A stretch of 64,000 bases of DNA, taken from NCBI RefSeq assembly GCF_008919445.1, contig NZ_VSLG01000017.1, forward strand, positions 1 to 64,000, in the 5' to 3' direction. Both the position numbers and the translations under genes were made by a program. Shown piece after piece: positions 7,193 through 15,526 of the stretch (its first letter is position 1; every line of letters begins with the position of its first letter). The notes below the pieces were generated by a model, which saw only the letters and a program-made list of their open reading frames with translations, was not told where the DNA came from and made no database searches. The stretch is from Serinicoccus kebangsaanensis. Its GTDB lineage: Bacteria; Actinomycetota; Actinomycetes; Actinomycetales; Dermatophilaceae.

Positions 7193-8560
7193 TCAGAAGG
7201 ACTGCTGCCCCTGCTTGAGCACCTCGCGGGTGTTCGGGTTGACCGAGGGGCGGAACGGCACGTCGACGATCGTCGCCTCCACCGGTTGACCCGGCGTCTC
7301 GGCATACTGCTCCGGCAGCCACACCCGCATCGGCGTCCCGACGGCGCTCATGCCGACCGGCACGTAGCCGAGGGCGATGTTGGTCTCGAGCTCGGGCGAG
7401 TACCACGGCGAGGTGAGGTAGCCCACGGGCTCGTCCGCGTCCGGGGTGCTGACCAGCCAGAAGTCCGGGGCGTAGTCGGTGATCGGCCTGCCGCCCAACC
7501 GCATCCCCACGAGCATCAGGTCGAAGGGGGGTGACCCCGCCTCGAGCTGCTCCCGCTGTGCCTCGAGGGCGGCCTTGCCGATGTAGTCCTCCTCCTTCTT
7601 GCGGGGGACCTGGTAGTCCAGGTTGGTCTGCAAGGGCGAGGTCTCGGCGTCCATGTCCTGACCCCAGGACAGGATCCCGGCCTGGACCCGGCGCGGGTGG
7701 GCCGGGGCGATGACGCGCAGGTTGTGCGCCTCGCCCGCCTCGAGGATGGCGTTCCACATCTCCTCGGCGTGGAGGGTGGCGTCGTAGAGGTAGATCTCGT
7801 AGCCCTTCTCCCCGGTGAAGCCGGTCTGGGAGACGATCACCGGCAGCCCGGCGACCTCTGCCGCGGCGAGGCCGTAGTTGGGGATGTCGGAGACGATCGG
7901 ACCGATGAGGTCGCGCATCAGCGCCTCCGACTTCGGGCCCTGGATCTGCACCGGGCAGACGTCGATCTCGTCGATCGTGACGTCGTAGCCCTTGCTGATG
8001 TTGACCCCCTGGAGCCAGAACATCAGGCTCGAGTCGGACAGGCTGAACCAGAACTCGTCCTCGCTGATCCGCAGCAGCACCGGGTCGTTGAGGATCCCCC
8101 CGGCCTCGTTGCACAGGATGACGTAGCGGGCGTGCATCGGGGTGATGGTCTTGGCCTGCCGGGTGATGACGTAGTTGACGAAGTCCTCCGCGTCCGGGCC
8201 CTTGACCTGGATCTGCCGCTCGACCGCGACGTTCCACAGCGTGACGTCGTTGACGACCGAGTTGTGCTCGGCCAGCGGGCCGCCCTCCTCCATCGAGAGG
8301 TAGCCGCGCGGGTGGTAGACGCGGTTGTAGACCTCCGCGCGCCAGGCCCCGGCCTCGACCGAGAGGTGCCAGTAGGGCGACTTGCGGATGCGGGTCGAGA
8401 TGAGCAGCTCGACCGGGGTGGGCCCGGTCTGCCTCAGGTTGACGGGGACGGAGCGCCCCTGCTGCACCGTCGGGTGGTTGTGGTTCGTGGGTGCCGTGTC
8501 CGGGGCCGCGGCTCCGGTGGGCTGGTCCTGGGACTCGGTGATGATCGGGGTTGCCGCCAT
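7193..8560 (-). CDS. GcvT/DmdA-like tetrahydrofolate-dependent methyltransferase (demethylase)
   Basis: A 455-residue protein of the glycine-cleavage T-protein fold. Segments such as VNDVTLWNVAVERQIQVKGP, GILNDPVLLRISED, FWFSLSDSS and QTGFTGEKGYEIYLYD match the GcvT family. The closest resemblance I can recall is to dimethylsulfoniopropionate demethylase DmdA, but the protein is about 85 residues longer, with an extra N-terminal stretch. Such enzymes move a methyl or methylene group from an N-, S- or O-methyl donor to THF. ATG 8560 was chosen because it follows a GGAGGG site; the open frame upstream is low-complexity. No DmdB/C/D neighbours are present, so DMSP is not supported as the substrate. 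It is converging with iclR and probably in its regulon. Confidence 0.78.
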   Translation of the reverse strand: MAATPIITESQDQPTGAAAPDTAPTNHNHPTVQQGRSVPVNLRQTGPTPVELLISTRIRKSPYWHLSVEAGAWRAEVYNRVYHPRGYLSMEEGGPLAEHNSVVNDVTLWNVAVERQIQVKGPDAEDFVNYVITRQAKTITPMHARYVILCNEAGGILNDPVLLRISEDEFWFSLSDSSLMFWLQGVNISKGYDVTIDEIDVCPVQIQGPKSEALMRDLIGPIVSDIPNYGLAAAEVAGLPVIVSQTGFTGEKGYEIYLYDATLHAEEMWNAILEAGEAHNLRVIAPAHPRRVQAGILSWGQDMDAETSPLQTNLDYQVPRKKEEDYIGKAALEAQREQLEAGSPPFDLMLVGMRLGGRPITDYAPDFWLVSTPDADEPVGYLTSPWYSPELETNIALGYVPVGMSAVGTPMRVWLPEQYAETPGQPVEATIVDVPFRPSVNPNTREVLKQGQQSF

Positions 8561-8669
8561 GGGCGTCGCCCTCCTGTCGTGCGGGGTCGACCCCGGGGGT
8601 CGACCGAACGGTGGGCTGGTTTCCAGCGTGCTCTGGACGCTACACCTCACGTCTCGCGTGATGCAATGG

Positions 8670-8686
8670 TCTTCGCCATGCGCAAC
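8670..8686. promoter_or_regulatory. Candidate degenerate IclR site upstream of the demethylase gene
   Basis: On the minus strand the sequence begins GTTGCGCATGGCGAA, matching the first 9 and several later bases of the 6304-6320 operator (GTTGCGCATACCGCAAC). One half-site is good and the other is degenerate. It lies about 110 bases upstream of the demethylase ATG in the divergent promoter region. Confidence 0.35.
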
Positions 8687-8727
8687 ACTTCGGCGTGTCG
8701 TGACCTGCGTCGGTGGTCCGTGCCAGC

Positions 8728-9945
8728 ATGAGCGCATCGCCCAGCGACGGCGTCGGGCGCGGAGGAGAGGCGGCGATCAGGGTGGCCGACGTGGAGCTGC
8801 TGGTGGGGACGACCAAGGGTGGGTTCATGCTGCGGCCGGACCCGCAGGCGTCGACGTGGTCGGTGCGGGGTCCGTTCTGCGACGGCTGGCCGATCAACCA
8901 CATGGTCGGTGACCCGGCGACGGGGGCGATCTGGGCCGGTGGTGGCGGTGCGTGGAGCGGTGCGGGGGTGTGGAGGTCGTCCGACGGCGGGGACTCGTGG
9001 GAGCTGAGCAAGCTGACGACGGGAGAGCTGGACGCCTGGGCGGCCGACGACCCCGACTTCGCGCAGAGCATCGGCTGGAGCAGGCCCGAGGCGCCCTTCG
9101 GGGACGAGTTCAGCCAGGTCTGGTCGCTGGGGCTCGCCGGAGACCGGGTGTATGCCGGGACCAAGCCGGCCGCGCTGCTCGCCAGCGACGACGGCGGAGC
9201 GACCTGGGCCGAGGTGGAGAGCCTGCGGCAGCACCCGTCGGCCGACGAGTGGAGCCCGGGTGCCGCAGGTCTGGTGCTGCACACCATCGTGGCGGACCGC
9301 GCCGACCCCGCGAAGCTGTGGCTGGGCATCTCGGCGGCCGGGGTCTTCGCCTCCAAGGACGGTGGTGCCGCCTGGGAGCGGCGGAACTCCCTGGCCGAGT
9401 CGTCCGGCGCAGGCTCGGCGGCGGACGCCGGGCACCCCGGCGGTCCCGAGGGAGGACAGGTCGGGCTGTGCGTGCACAACATCGTGCAGGCGCCGGGAGC
9501 GGCCGACGTGCTCTACCAGCGCAACCACGTCGGGGTGTGGCGGTCCGGGGACGGCGGCATGACGTGGGTCGACATCACGGCGGGCCTGCCCTCGACCTTC
9601 GGCTTCCCGATGCGGGTGCACCCGCGCGACCCCGACACCATCTGGACCATCCCGCTCAACGGGGACACCGAGGGCCGCTACCCGCCCGACGCCGCAGCAG
9701 CGGTGTGGCGCTCCACCGACGGCGTGGCATCCTGGCAGGACCAGCGCGCCGGCCTGCCGCAGGAGTCCTGCTTCTTCACGGTGCTCCGGCAGGCGATGGC
9801 CGGGGACACCGCCGACCCGGCCGGGATCTACTTCGGCACCAACACCGGCTCCGTCTTCGCGAGCAGGGACGAGGGGGAGTCCTGGGACGAGATCGCCCGC
9901 CACCTGCCCACGGTGCTGTCGGTGGAGGTGCTCGAGCGCAGCTGA
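8728..9945 (+). CDS. BNR/Asp-box repeat beta-propeller protein
   Basis: A protein of about 405 residues with six Asp-box (S-x-D-x-G-x-x-W) repeats: SSDGGDSW, SDDGGATW, SKDGGAAW, SGDGGMTW, STDGVASW and SRDEGESW. This is the signature of a sialidase/VPS10-type beta-propeller. No signal peptide or sialidase catalytic Arg/Asp set is evident, so it is probably a cytoplasmic exo-alpha-sialidase-like protein without proven enzyme activity. The start is uncertain: ATG 8728, GTG 8713 and GTG 8782 (after GGAGGAG) are all in frame, and conservation begins at ELLVGTTKGGF. It is divergent from the demethylase gene and may share its control. Confidence 0.75.
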   Translation: MSASPSDGVGRGGEAAIRVADVELLVGTTKGGFMLRPDPQASTWSVRGPFCDGWPINHMVGDPATGAIWAGGGGAWSGAGVWRSSDGGDSWELSKLTTGELDAWAADDPDFAQSIGWSRPEAPFGDEFSQVWSLGLAGDRVYAGTKPAALLASDDGGATWAEVESLRQHPSADEWSPGAAGLVLHTIVADRADPAKLWLGISAAGVFASKDGGAAWERRNSLAESSGAGSAADAGHPGGPEGGQVGLCVHNIVQAPGAADVLYQRNHVGVWRSGDGGMTWVDITAGLPSTFGFPMRVHPRDPDTIWTIPLNGDTEGRYPPDAAAAVWRSTDGVASWQDQRAGLPQESCFFTVLRQAMAGDTADPAGIYFGTNTGSVFASRDEGESWDEIARHLPTVLSVEVLERS

Positions 9946-9954
9946 GGCGTGCGC

Positions 9955-10075
9955 CGACGGCGCGCAGGGTCGCGTGCTGCGAACGTGAGGTCGTGGCGAA
10001 GGGCTGTCGCCGCGAGGAGGGGGTCGACGACGGCCAGCGGGTCGGGCGTCATGATGTCGGCCCACCATGAGGCGA
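9955..10075 (-). pseudogene. Remnant of a VapC PIN-domain gene
   Basis: Minus-strand translation gives WWADIM followed by VVDPLLAATALRHDLTFAARD. This matches the C-terminal part of actinobacterial VapC proteins (third catalytic aspartate in the D-x-L-x-AATAL-x-H-x-LT segment). No start, no N-terminal catalytic Asp and no antitoxin gene are present. It is best read as a decayed toxin fragment in a region with no other gene (9946-10166). Confidence 0.45.
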
Positions 10076-10166
10076 CCCCCGGCGTCGACGTGAAGGATCC
10101 TGCTGCACCAGTTCTCCCGCAGCGACACCAGCCCCTCTGTCGGGGTGAGGGCGTAGCGTCCGGCGC

Positions 10167-10535
10167 ATGGATGCAGCAGAGGTCGTGCGCAGGCTCGTCG
10201 ACACCATCGACGCCCACCGGTGGGAGGGTCTGCCCGACCTGCTGGCTCCGGGCTTCAGCAGCCGCCTGGTGCATACCGGTGAGACGTTCGACCGCGACGC
10301 GTGGGTCCGGCTCAACGCCGACTACCCCGGCTTCGAGCGGATGCACCTCGAGGACCTGGTGGCCCAGGGCGACCGGGCCGCCTGCCGGGCGCACGTCACC
10401 GGCGTCACGGAGGGGCGGACGGCGCACTTCGAGGTGGCGATGTTCGTCACGGTGACCGAGGGGGTGATCCAGGAGATGACCGAGGTCTGGGCCGACGGCG
10501 ACAGCAGTCCGCCGGAGGGCACCCGGCCCGGATGA
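10167..10535 (+). CDS. SnoaL-like/NTF2-fold nuclear transport factor 2 family protein
   Basis: A 122-residue protein with the NTF2-like pattern: helical N-terminus (VVRRLVDTIDAHRWEGLPDLLAP), then strands with CRAHVTGVTEGRTAHFEVAM and a C-terminal GVIQEMTEVWAD. Such small alpha+beta cones act as isomerases, dehydratases or ligand binders, often polyketide-related or stress-related. It lies just upstream of the DGPF/ECF42 sigma module and may be part of it; no catalytic residue set can be assigned. There is nothing unusual in codon use. Confidence 0.7.
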   Translation: MDAAEVVRRLVDTIDAHRWEGLPDLLAPGFSSRLVHTGETFDRDAWVRLNADYPGFERMHLEDLVAQGDRAACRAHVTGVTEGRTAHFEVAMFVTVTEGVIQEMTEVWADGDSSPPEGTRPG

Positions 10536-10629
10536 TGGGTCGACGGCAGCCATGTCGAGAAGCCGGGCTGTGCTCCGACGTCCAGGGTGAGCGCCTGCGA
10601 CCGCGGCGCCACGAACCGAAAGGGAGACC

Positions 10630-11022
10630 ATGAAGTACGTCATCCTCATCCAGTCCAACCCCCAGCCGTGGGGCCACCCCACCAGCGACTACCTGCCGGC
10701 ATACCAGCACCAGTCGCAGGAGACCCGTGACCGGGCGAACGCAGACTTCGAGGACATGCTCGGCGAGCTCGGTGAACGCGGCGAGCTCGTGGGGGGAGAG
10801 GCGTTGGGTGACCCGGCGACGTCGCGACTCTTCCGGTGGGCGGACGGCGACCGGGTGGTCAGCGACGGGCCGTATGCCGAGGGCAAGGAGCACCTGGCCG
10901 GTTTCTTCCTCATCGACGTCGAGAGCCAGGAGCGTGCCGAGCAGATCGCCGAGGCGTTCAGCGGGCCGGGCGAGACCGTGGAGCTGCGGCCGGTCATGGG
11001 GGGCGGTGGCGACGTCGACTGA
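10630..11022 (+). CDS. YCII-related (DGPF) domain protein
   Basis: A 130-residue YCII/DGPF protein. Features are an MKYVILIQ start, the defining DGPYAEGKEHLAGFFLIDVES segment and a ferredoxin-like alpha+beta fold. A GAAAGGGAG ribosome-binding site precedes ATG 10630. DGPF genes are characteristically paired with ECF42 sigma factors, and such a gene follows immediately with overlap. The biochemical role of DGPF proteins is not known; in the family they are typical targets or partners of the ECF42 sigma. Confidence 0.85.
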   Translation: MKYVILIQSNPQPWGHPTSDYLPAYQHQSQETRDRANADFEDMLGELGERGELVGGEALGDPATSRLFRWADGDRVVSDGPYAEGKEHLAGFFLIDVESQERAEQIAEAFSGPGETVELRPVMGGGGDVD

Positions 11023-12283
11023 GGTGGACGACACGGCCTACGACGAGATCTGGCGCGAGGAGCACCGTCACGTCGTCGCCGCGCTCGCCCGACGGCACGG
11101 CGACCGCGGCGACTGCGAGGACGCCGCGCAGCAGGCCTTCCTCGCCGCCGCCGAGTCGTGGCCGTCCGAGGGCGTGCCCGACCGGCCCCGAGCCTGGCTC
11201 ATCCGGGTCGCGTCGCGTCGGCTGATCGACCAGGTCCGCGCCGACGCTGCCCGGCGGGAGCGGGAGCAGCGGTCCGGGCTGCAGGAGCACGCGCTGCACG
11301 GCGGGGCGACCGAGGACGACCACCCGTCCGAGCACGAGGAGACGGCGGTGGCCGACGACACCGTCGAGCTCATGCTCCGCTGCTGCCACCCCTCGCTGTC
11401 GCCGACCTCCAGGGTCGCGCTCACCCTCCGGGCGGTGGGCGGCCTGTCCACCCGGGAGATCGCGGCCGGCTTCCTCGTCCCGGAGTCGACCATGGCGCAG
11501 CGGATCAGCCGCGCCCGGGCGACCCTGTCCCGGACCGGCGCGCGCTTCAGCAGCCCCACCGTCGACGAGCTCCCCGAACGCATCACGGCCGTCCGGCACG
11601 TCGTCTCGATGATCTTCACCGAGGGCCACCAGCGTTCCTCGGGAGACGAGGTGGTGGACGAGGCCTTCGCCCGGGAGGCCATCCGGCTGGCGCGGGCGCT
11701 CCACGCGGCGGACCCGGCCGACACCGAGAACGCCGGCCTGCTCGCCCTCCTGCTGCTCACCCATGCCCGGACCCCCGGCCGGGTCGACGGGGCCGGGCGG
11801 TTGGTGCCGCTGGGGCAGCAGGACCGCGCCCGGTGGGACCCCGCACTCATCGTCGAAGGGGTGCGGCTGCTCCAGGAGTGCCTGCCTGCGGGCGAGGTGG
11901 GGCCGTTCCAGCTGCAGGCGGCCGTCGCGGCGGTGCACGCGGAGGCCGCCGACGTGGAGGCGACCGACTGGCCGCAGATCCTCGTGCTCTACCGCATGCT
12001 CGACAGGGTGGCTCCGTCGGCGTCCACCACCCTCGCGCTCGCCGTCGCCACCGCAGAGGTGGAGGGTCCCGGGGCCGGGCTCGACGTCCTGGCGAGGATC
12101 GAGGGGGACCGGTGGCACCGGCCGCACGCCGTCCGAGGCCACCTGCTGCGACGCCTGGGCGACGCGCGAGGGGCGCGCGAGGCCTTCGCCACCGCGGCCC
12201 GGTTGACGCGGAGCATCCCCGAGCAGCGCTACCTCAACCGGCTCCTGACCGAGATGGGTGACGATGAGCACGACCCAGCCTGA
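11006..12283 (+). CDS. ECF42-type RNA polymerase sigma factor with C-terminal extension
   Basis: About 425 residues. Sigma region 2 is at about 7-80 (AYDEIWREEHRHVVAALARR, DAAQQAFLAAAESW, ...WLIRVASRRLIDQVR). Region 4 is at about 125-180 (LSPTSRVALTLRAVGGLSTREIA). A long C-terminal helical, TPR-like extension of about 200 residues follows, characteristic of ECF42. No anti-sigma gene is present; in this group the extension itself is required for activity. The start is either GTG 11006 (overlapping the DGPF gene, used here) or GTG 11024. It is coupled to the DGPF gene and followed by a small hydrolase-like gene, so the three may respond to a common signal. Confidence 0.85.
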   Translation: MATSTEVDDTAYDEIWREEHRHVVAALARRHGDRGDCEDAAQQAFLAAAESWPSEGVPDRPRAWLIRVASRRLIDQVRADAARREREQRSGLQEHALHGGATEDDHPSEHEETAVADDTVELMLRCCHPSLSPTSRVALTLRAVGGLSTREIAAGFLVPESTMAQRISRARATLSRTGARFSSPTVDELPERITAVRHVVSMIFTEGHQRSSGDEVVDEAFAREAIRLARALHAADPADTENAGLLALLLLTHARTPGRVDGAGRLVPLGQQDRARWDPALIVEGVRLLQECLPAGEVGPFQLQAAVAAVHAEAADVEATDWPQILVLYRMLDRVAPSASTTLALAVATAEVEGPGAGLDVLARIEGDRWHRPHAVRGHLLRRLGDARGAREAFATAARLTRSIPEQRYLNRLLTEMGDDEHDPA

Positions 12284-12980
12284 CCGCGCGCACCGCCAGC
12301 GACCGAGCTCGGTACTGGTGCTGCCCAGCCCGCTCCTGGGTCCGACGGCATACGCCGGGCTGGCCGCGGCGCTGACCCGGCTCGGCCTGCCCGCCCGGGT
12401 CGCCACCACCCCGCCGTCGCCGCGCTCCGCCGCCGCGGTGCTGGAGGCCTGGCGCGATCAGGTCGGGCCGGAGGACGTCCTGGTCCCGCACAGCAACGCC
12501 GGCCTGCTGGCGCCGCACCTCGCGCCGCATGCTGTCGCCACGGTCTTCGTCGACGCCGCGCTGCCCCCGCGCGTCGGTGCCCACCGGATGGCCCCCGGCC
12601 CCATGCTCGACGGGCTCCGGGCGATGACCGGCCAGGACGGCATGCTGCCGCCCTGGACCCGATGGTGGCCGCGGGAGCAGACGGAGCAGATCCTCCCGGG
12701 CGACTCCTTCGACCTCGTCGACAGCGGCTGCACAGGTATGCCGCTGCGCTACTTCGAGGACGAGCTGACCTCGCGCTCCTGGGCAGGCTGCCCTGAGCTG
12801 CACCAGCCGCGCGAGCATCCCGGCGTGCACCGAGGCAGACGAAGGCGGCATACCCGCCGGGATCGCGCATCGTGCACGCCGGCCCGTCCGAGATCCTTGA
12901 CACCGGTGATCTGCCGGGCGAGACTTATTGCGCGATACGCGCGCAGTTGCGCAATACGCATCGACGAAGGGCAACAATGA
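12264..12980 (+). CDS. Alpha/beta-hydrolase-like protein, C-terminus doubtful
   Basis: The first 175 or so residues look like a small alpha/beta hydrolase: VLVLPSPLLGPTAYAGLAAAL, DVLVPHSNAGLLAPHLAP (a nucleophile-elbow-like region with Ser) and VATVFVDAALPP. After LRYFEDELTSRSWAG the sequence becomes Arg/His/Pro-rich and unlike a folded hydrolase end. The expected late His region is not visible. The last 20 codons run through the operator-like repeats of the next promoter, ending by overlap with ATG 12977. I infer that the 3' end is frameshifted or truncated. The start is ATG 12264 (an upstream GTG at 12258 is also possible), overlapping the sigma gene end. Confidence 0.55.
   Translation: MSTTQPDRAHRQRPSSVLVLPSPLLGPTAYAGLAAALTRLGLPARVATTPPSPRSAAAVLEAWRDQVGPEDVLVPHSNAGLLAPHLAPHAVATVFVDAALPPRVGAHRMAPGPMLDGLRAMTGQDGMLPPWTRWWPREQTEQILPGDSFDLVDSGCTGMPLRYFEDELTSRSWAGCPELHQPREHPGVHRGRRRRHTRRDRASCTPARPRSLTPVICRARLIARYARSCAIRIDEGQQ
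12927..12962. promoter_or_regulatory. Tandem candidate IclR sites upstream of the DMGDH-like operon
   Basis: The core TTGCGC(G/A)ATACGC occurs twice, at 12928-12940 and 12947-12959, in direct orientation and 19 bases apart. The second copy reads GTTGCGCAATACGCATC, closely related to the operator over the iclR start (GTTGCGCATACCGCAAC on that gene's minus strand). It lies 15-50 bases upstream of ATG 12977. Confidence 0.5.
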
Positions 12981-15526
12981 GCACCTCCTCCCTCCCCGCC
13001 CGCTGCGACGTCCTGGTCATCGGCGCAGGGATCGTGGGCAACTCGCTGGTCCACCACCTGGCCGAGCTCGGGTGGACCGACATCGTCCAGATCGACAAGG
13101 GGCCGCTGCCCAACCCCGGCGGGTCGACCGGTCACGCGTCGAACTTCATCTTCCCGGTGGACCACAGCCGTGAGATCACCGACCTGACCCTCGACTCGAT
13201 GCGGCAGTACGAGGAGATGGGCGTGCTCACCACCTCCGGCGGCATCGAGGTCGCCCGGACCGAGGAGCGGATGGAGGAGCTGCGCCGGCGGATGAGCTCG
13301 GCCAAGGCCTGGGGGATCGAGGCCCGGCTGGTCACGCCGGAGGAGGTCGCCGAGATGGTGCCCTTCCTCGACCCTGGCGTCATCGTCGGCGGGTTCTACA
13401 CCCCGTCGGTGGGCGTCGTGGACTCGCTGCGCGCGGGCACGATCATGCGGGAGCGGGCGCAGGACAAGGGCGTCCTCACCACCGTCCCCAACGTCGAGGT
13501 CACCGGCATGACGGTCACCGAGGGCAGGATCTCGGCGGTGCAGACCGACAAGGGCGACATCGAGGCGCCCGTCGTCGTCATCGCCTGCGGTGTCTGGAGC
13601 CCCCGGCTGGCCCGGATGGCCGGCGCGCACATCCCGCTCACCCCGGCCGTGCACCAGATGATCTCGGTCGGCCCGTGCGAGCCGCTGGCGGAGAAGCCGG
13701 GAGAGATCAGCTTCCCCATCATCCGCGACATGGACACCTTCTGCTACGAGCGCCAGCACGGCTCGGACATGGAGGTGGGCTCCTACGCCCACCGGCCGAT
13801 CCTGCACGAGCCCGACGACATCCCCTCGATCGCCCAGGCCAAGCTGTCGCCGACCGAGATGCCGTTCACCGAGGACGACTTCGACCCGCAGCTGGAGCAG
13901 GCCCTGGAGCTCATGCCCGAGCTGCTCGGGGACGAGCGGGCCGAGATCCGCTACGCCATCAACGGGCTGCTCTCCCTCACCCCCGACGGCGCCCCGGTCC
14001 TGGGCGAGACACCAGAGGTGAAGGGCCTGTGGAGCTGTGCCGCCGTGTGGATCAAGGAGGGACCCGGGGTCGGCCGTGCCGTCGCCGAGTGGATGACCCA
14101 CGGCATACCCGAGATCGACCTGGGGCACAGCGACATCGCCCGGTTCTACCCCCACCAGCGCACCCGCGAGCACGTCCGCGCCCGCACCTCGGAGGCCTTC
14201 AACAAGACCTACGGCATCGTCCACCCGGGCGAGCAGTGGTCCAGCTCGCGACCGGTCCGGAAGTCGCCGATGCACGAGAGCCAGAAGGCGCTCGGCGCCG
14301 AGTTCTTCGAGGCGGTCGGCTGGGAGCGCCCGCACTGGTATGCCTCGAACGAGCCGCTGCTCGAGGAGTTCGGCGAGGCGGTGATGCCGCGCGAGCACGA
14401 GTGGGACGCCCGGTGGTGGAGCCCGATCATCAACGCCGAGCACCTGGCGCTGCGGGCCCGCGGCGGCATCGTCGACCTCACCGCCTTCGCGATCTTCGAC
14501 ATCGTCGGCCCCGCCGCCCTCGACGCGGTCCAGCGGGTCGTCGTGGCGCAGGCCGACGTCGCCGTCGGCCGGGTGATCTACACCCCCGTCCTGGACGAGA
14601 AGGGCGGCTTCCGGTCCGACCTCACCGTCATGCGGCTCGCCCACGACCGCTTCCGCGTGGTGACCGGTGGCGCCCACGGCATGGTCGACGCGAAGTGGTT
14701 CGCCGACCACCTTCCGGAGGGAGCCTCGCTCGTCGACCTGACCTCGGCATACACCACGATCGGGGTCTGGGGGCCGCGCGCGGGAGATGTGCTGGGTGCA
14801 CTGACCGACGACGACCTCGCGCCCGAGAGCTTCCGGTTCGGCACCTGCCGGCTGATCGAGGTGGGCGAGCTGTCCGTGCTGGCCTCGCGCATCTCCTACG
14901 TCGGCGAGTTCGGCTGGGAGCTGTATGCCCCGATCGAGACCGGCGCCGCGCTGTGGGACCGGTTGATCGAGGCCGGCCGTGAGCACGGTGTCGTGCCCGT
15001 GGGCATCGGTGTCTACACCGCCACCGGCCGGATCGAGAAGGGCTACCGCGCCTACGGCGCCGAGCTCGACTCGGAGCGGACCCTGGAGGAGACCGGGATG
15101 CAGCGGGCCAAGGTCAAGGACGCCGACTTCATCGGCAAGGACGCGATCCTCGCGCAGGCGGACGAGGCGCCGCAGGCGGTCCTGTGCGCGCTGACCGTCG
15201 ACGACCACACCTCGGCCAGCGGGATGAAGCGCTACATGCTCGGCGGCGAGCCGATCCTGACGCGGGCGGGGGAGCCGCTCACCGACGGGCACGGGCACCA
15301 CCCCTATGTCACGTCCGCGGCCTCCGCCCCGAGCCTGGGCAAGCACGTGCTGATGGCGTTCCTGCCGCCGGACCGGGCCGAGGTGGGCACCGAGCTCGCG
15401 GTCTCCTACATGGAGGAGCTCTACCCGGTGACGGTGGCCGGCGTCGACGCGACCCCGCTGCTGGACCCGGACAACCTGCGGGTGAAGAACCGCTACGACG
15501 AGATCGAGGAGGCCGCGGCGCGATGA
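12977..15526 (+). CDS. Dimethylglycine/sarcosine dehydrogenase-like FAD oxidoreductase with C-terminal GcvT domain
   Basis: An 849-residue, four-part enzyme. It has an N-terminal DAO-type FAD domain (GAGIVGNSLVHHL Rossmann loop; H53 in STGHASN aligns with the histidine that binds FAD covalently in DMGDH), an FAO_M linker (about 370-430), a GcvT barrel (about 440-700, with YVGEFGWELYAP) and a GcvT C-terminal domain (about 715-830). Family members oxidise N-methyl groups (dimethylglycine, sarcosine) and pass formaldehyde to THF as 5,10-methylene-THF. The coupled etfBA genes show that electrons leave through ETF, so it acts as a dehydrogenase rather than an oxidase. ATG 12977 was chosen because operator repeats lie just upstream. 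The exact substrate is not deducible. Confidence 0.85.
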   Translation: MSTSSLPARCDVLVIGAGIVGNSLVHHLAELGWTDIVQIDKGPLPNPGGSTGHASNFIFPVDHSREITDLTLDSMRQYEEMGVLTTSGGIEVARTEERMEELRRRMSSAKAWGIEARLVTPEEVAEMVPFLDPGVIVGGFYTPSVGVVDSLRAGTIMRERAQDKGVLTTVPNVEVTGMTVTEGRISAVQTDKGDIEAPVVVIACGVWSPRLARMAGAHIPLTPAVHQMISVGPCEPLAEKPGEISFPIIRDMDTFCYERQHGSDMEVGSYAHRPILHEPDDIPSIAQAKLSPTEMPFTEDDFDPQLEQALELMPELLGDERAEIRYAINGLLSLTPDGAPVLGETPEVKGLWSCAAVWIKEGPGVGRAVAEWMTHGIPEIDLGHSDIARFYPHQRTREHVRARTSEAFNKTYGIVHPGEQWSSSRPVRKSPMHESQKALGAEFFEAVGWERPHWYASNEPLLEEFGEAVMPREHEWDARWWSPIINAEHLALRARGGIVDLTAFAIFDIVGPAALDAVQRVVVAQADVAVGRVIYTPVLDEKGGFRSDLTVMRLAHDRFRVVTGGAHGMVDAKWFADHLPEGASLVDLTSAYTTIGVWGPRAGDVLGALTDDDLAPESFRFGTCRLIEVGELSVLASRISYVGEFGWELYAPIETGAALWDRLIEAGREHGVVPVGIGVYTATGRIEKGYRAYGAELDSERTLEETGMQRAKVKDADFIGKDAILAQADEAPQAVLCALTVDDHTSASGMKRYMLGGEPILTRAGEPLTDGHGHHPYVTSAASAPSLGKHVLMAFLPPDRAEVGTELAVSYMEELYPVTVAGVDATPLLDPDNLRVKNRYDEIEEAAAR

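Noticed and set aside
7193-8560. Specific annotation as DMSP demethylase (dmdA)
   Set aside because: Similarity is to the whole GcvT/DmdA group, the protein is notably longer, and no DMSP pathway partners are present.
12872-12976. Longer start for the DMGDH-like gene
   Set aside because: The upstream codons overlap tandem operator-like repeats, and the FAD-binding Rossmann domain begins immediately after ATG 12977.
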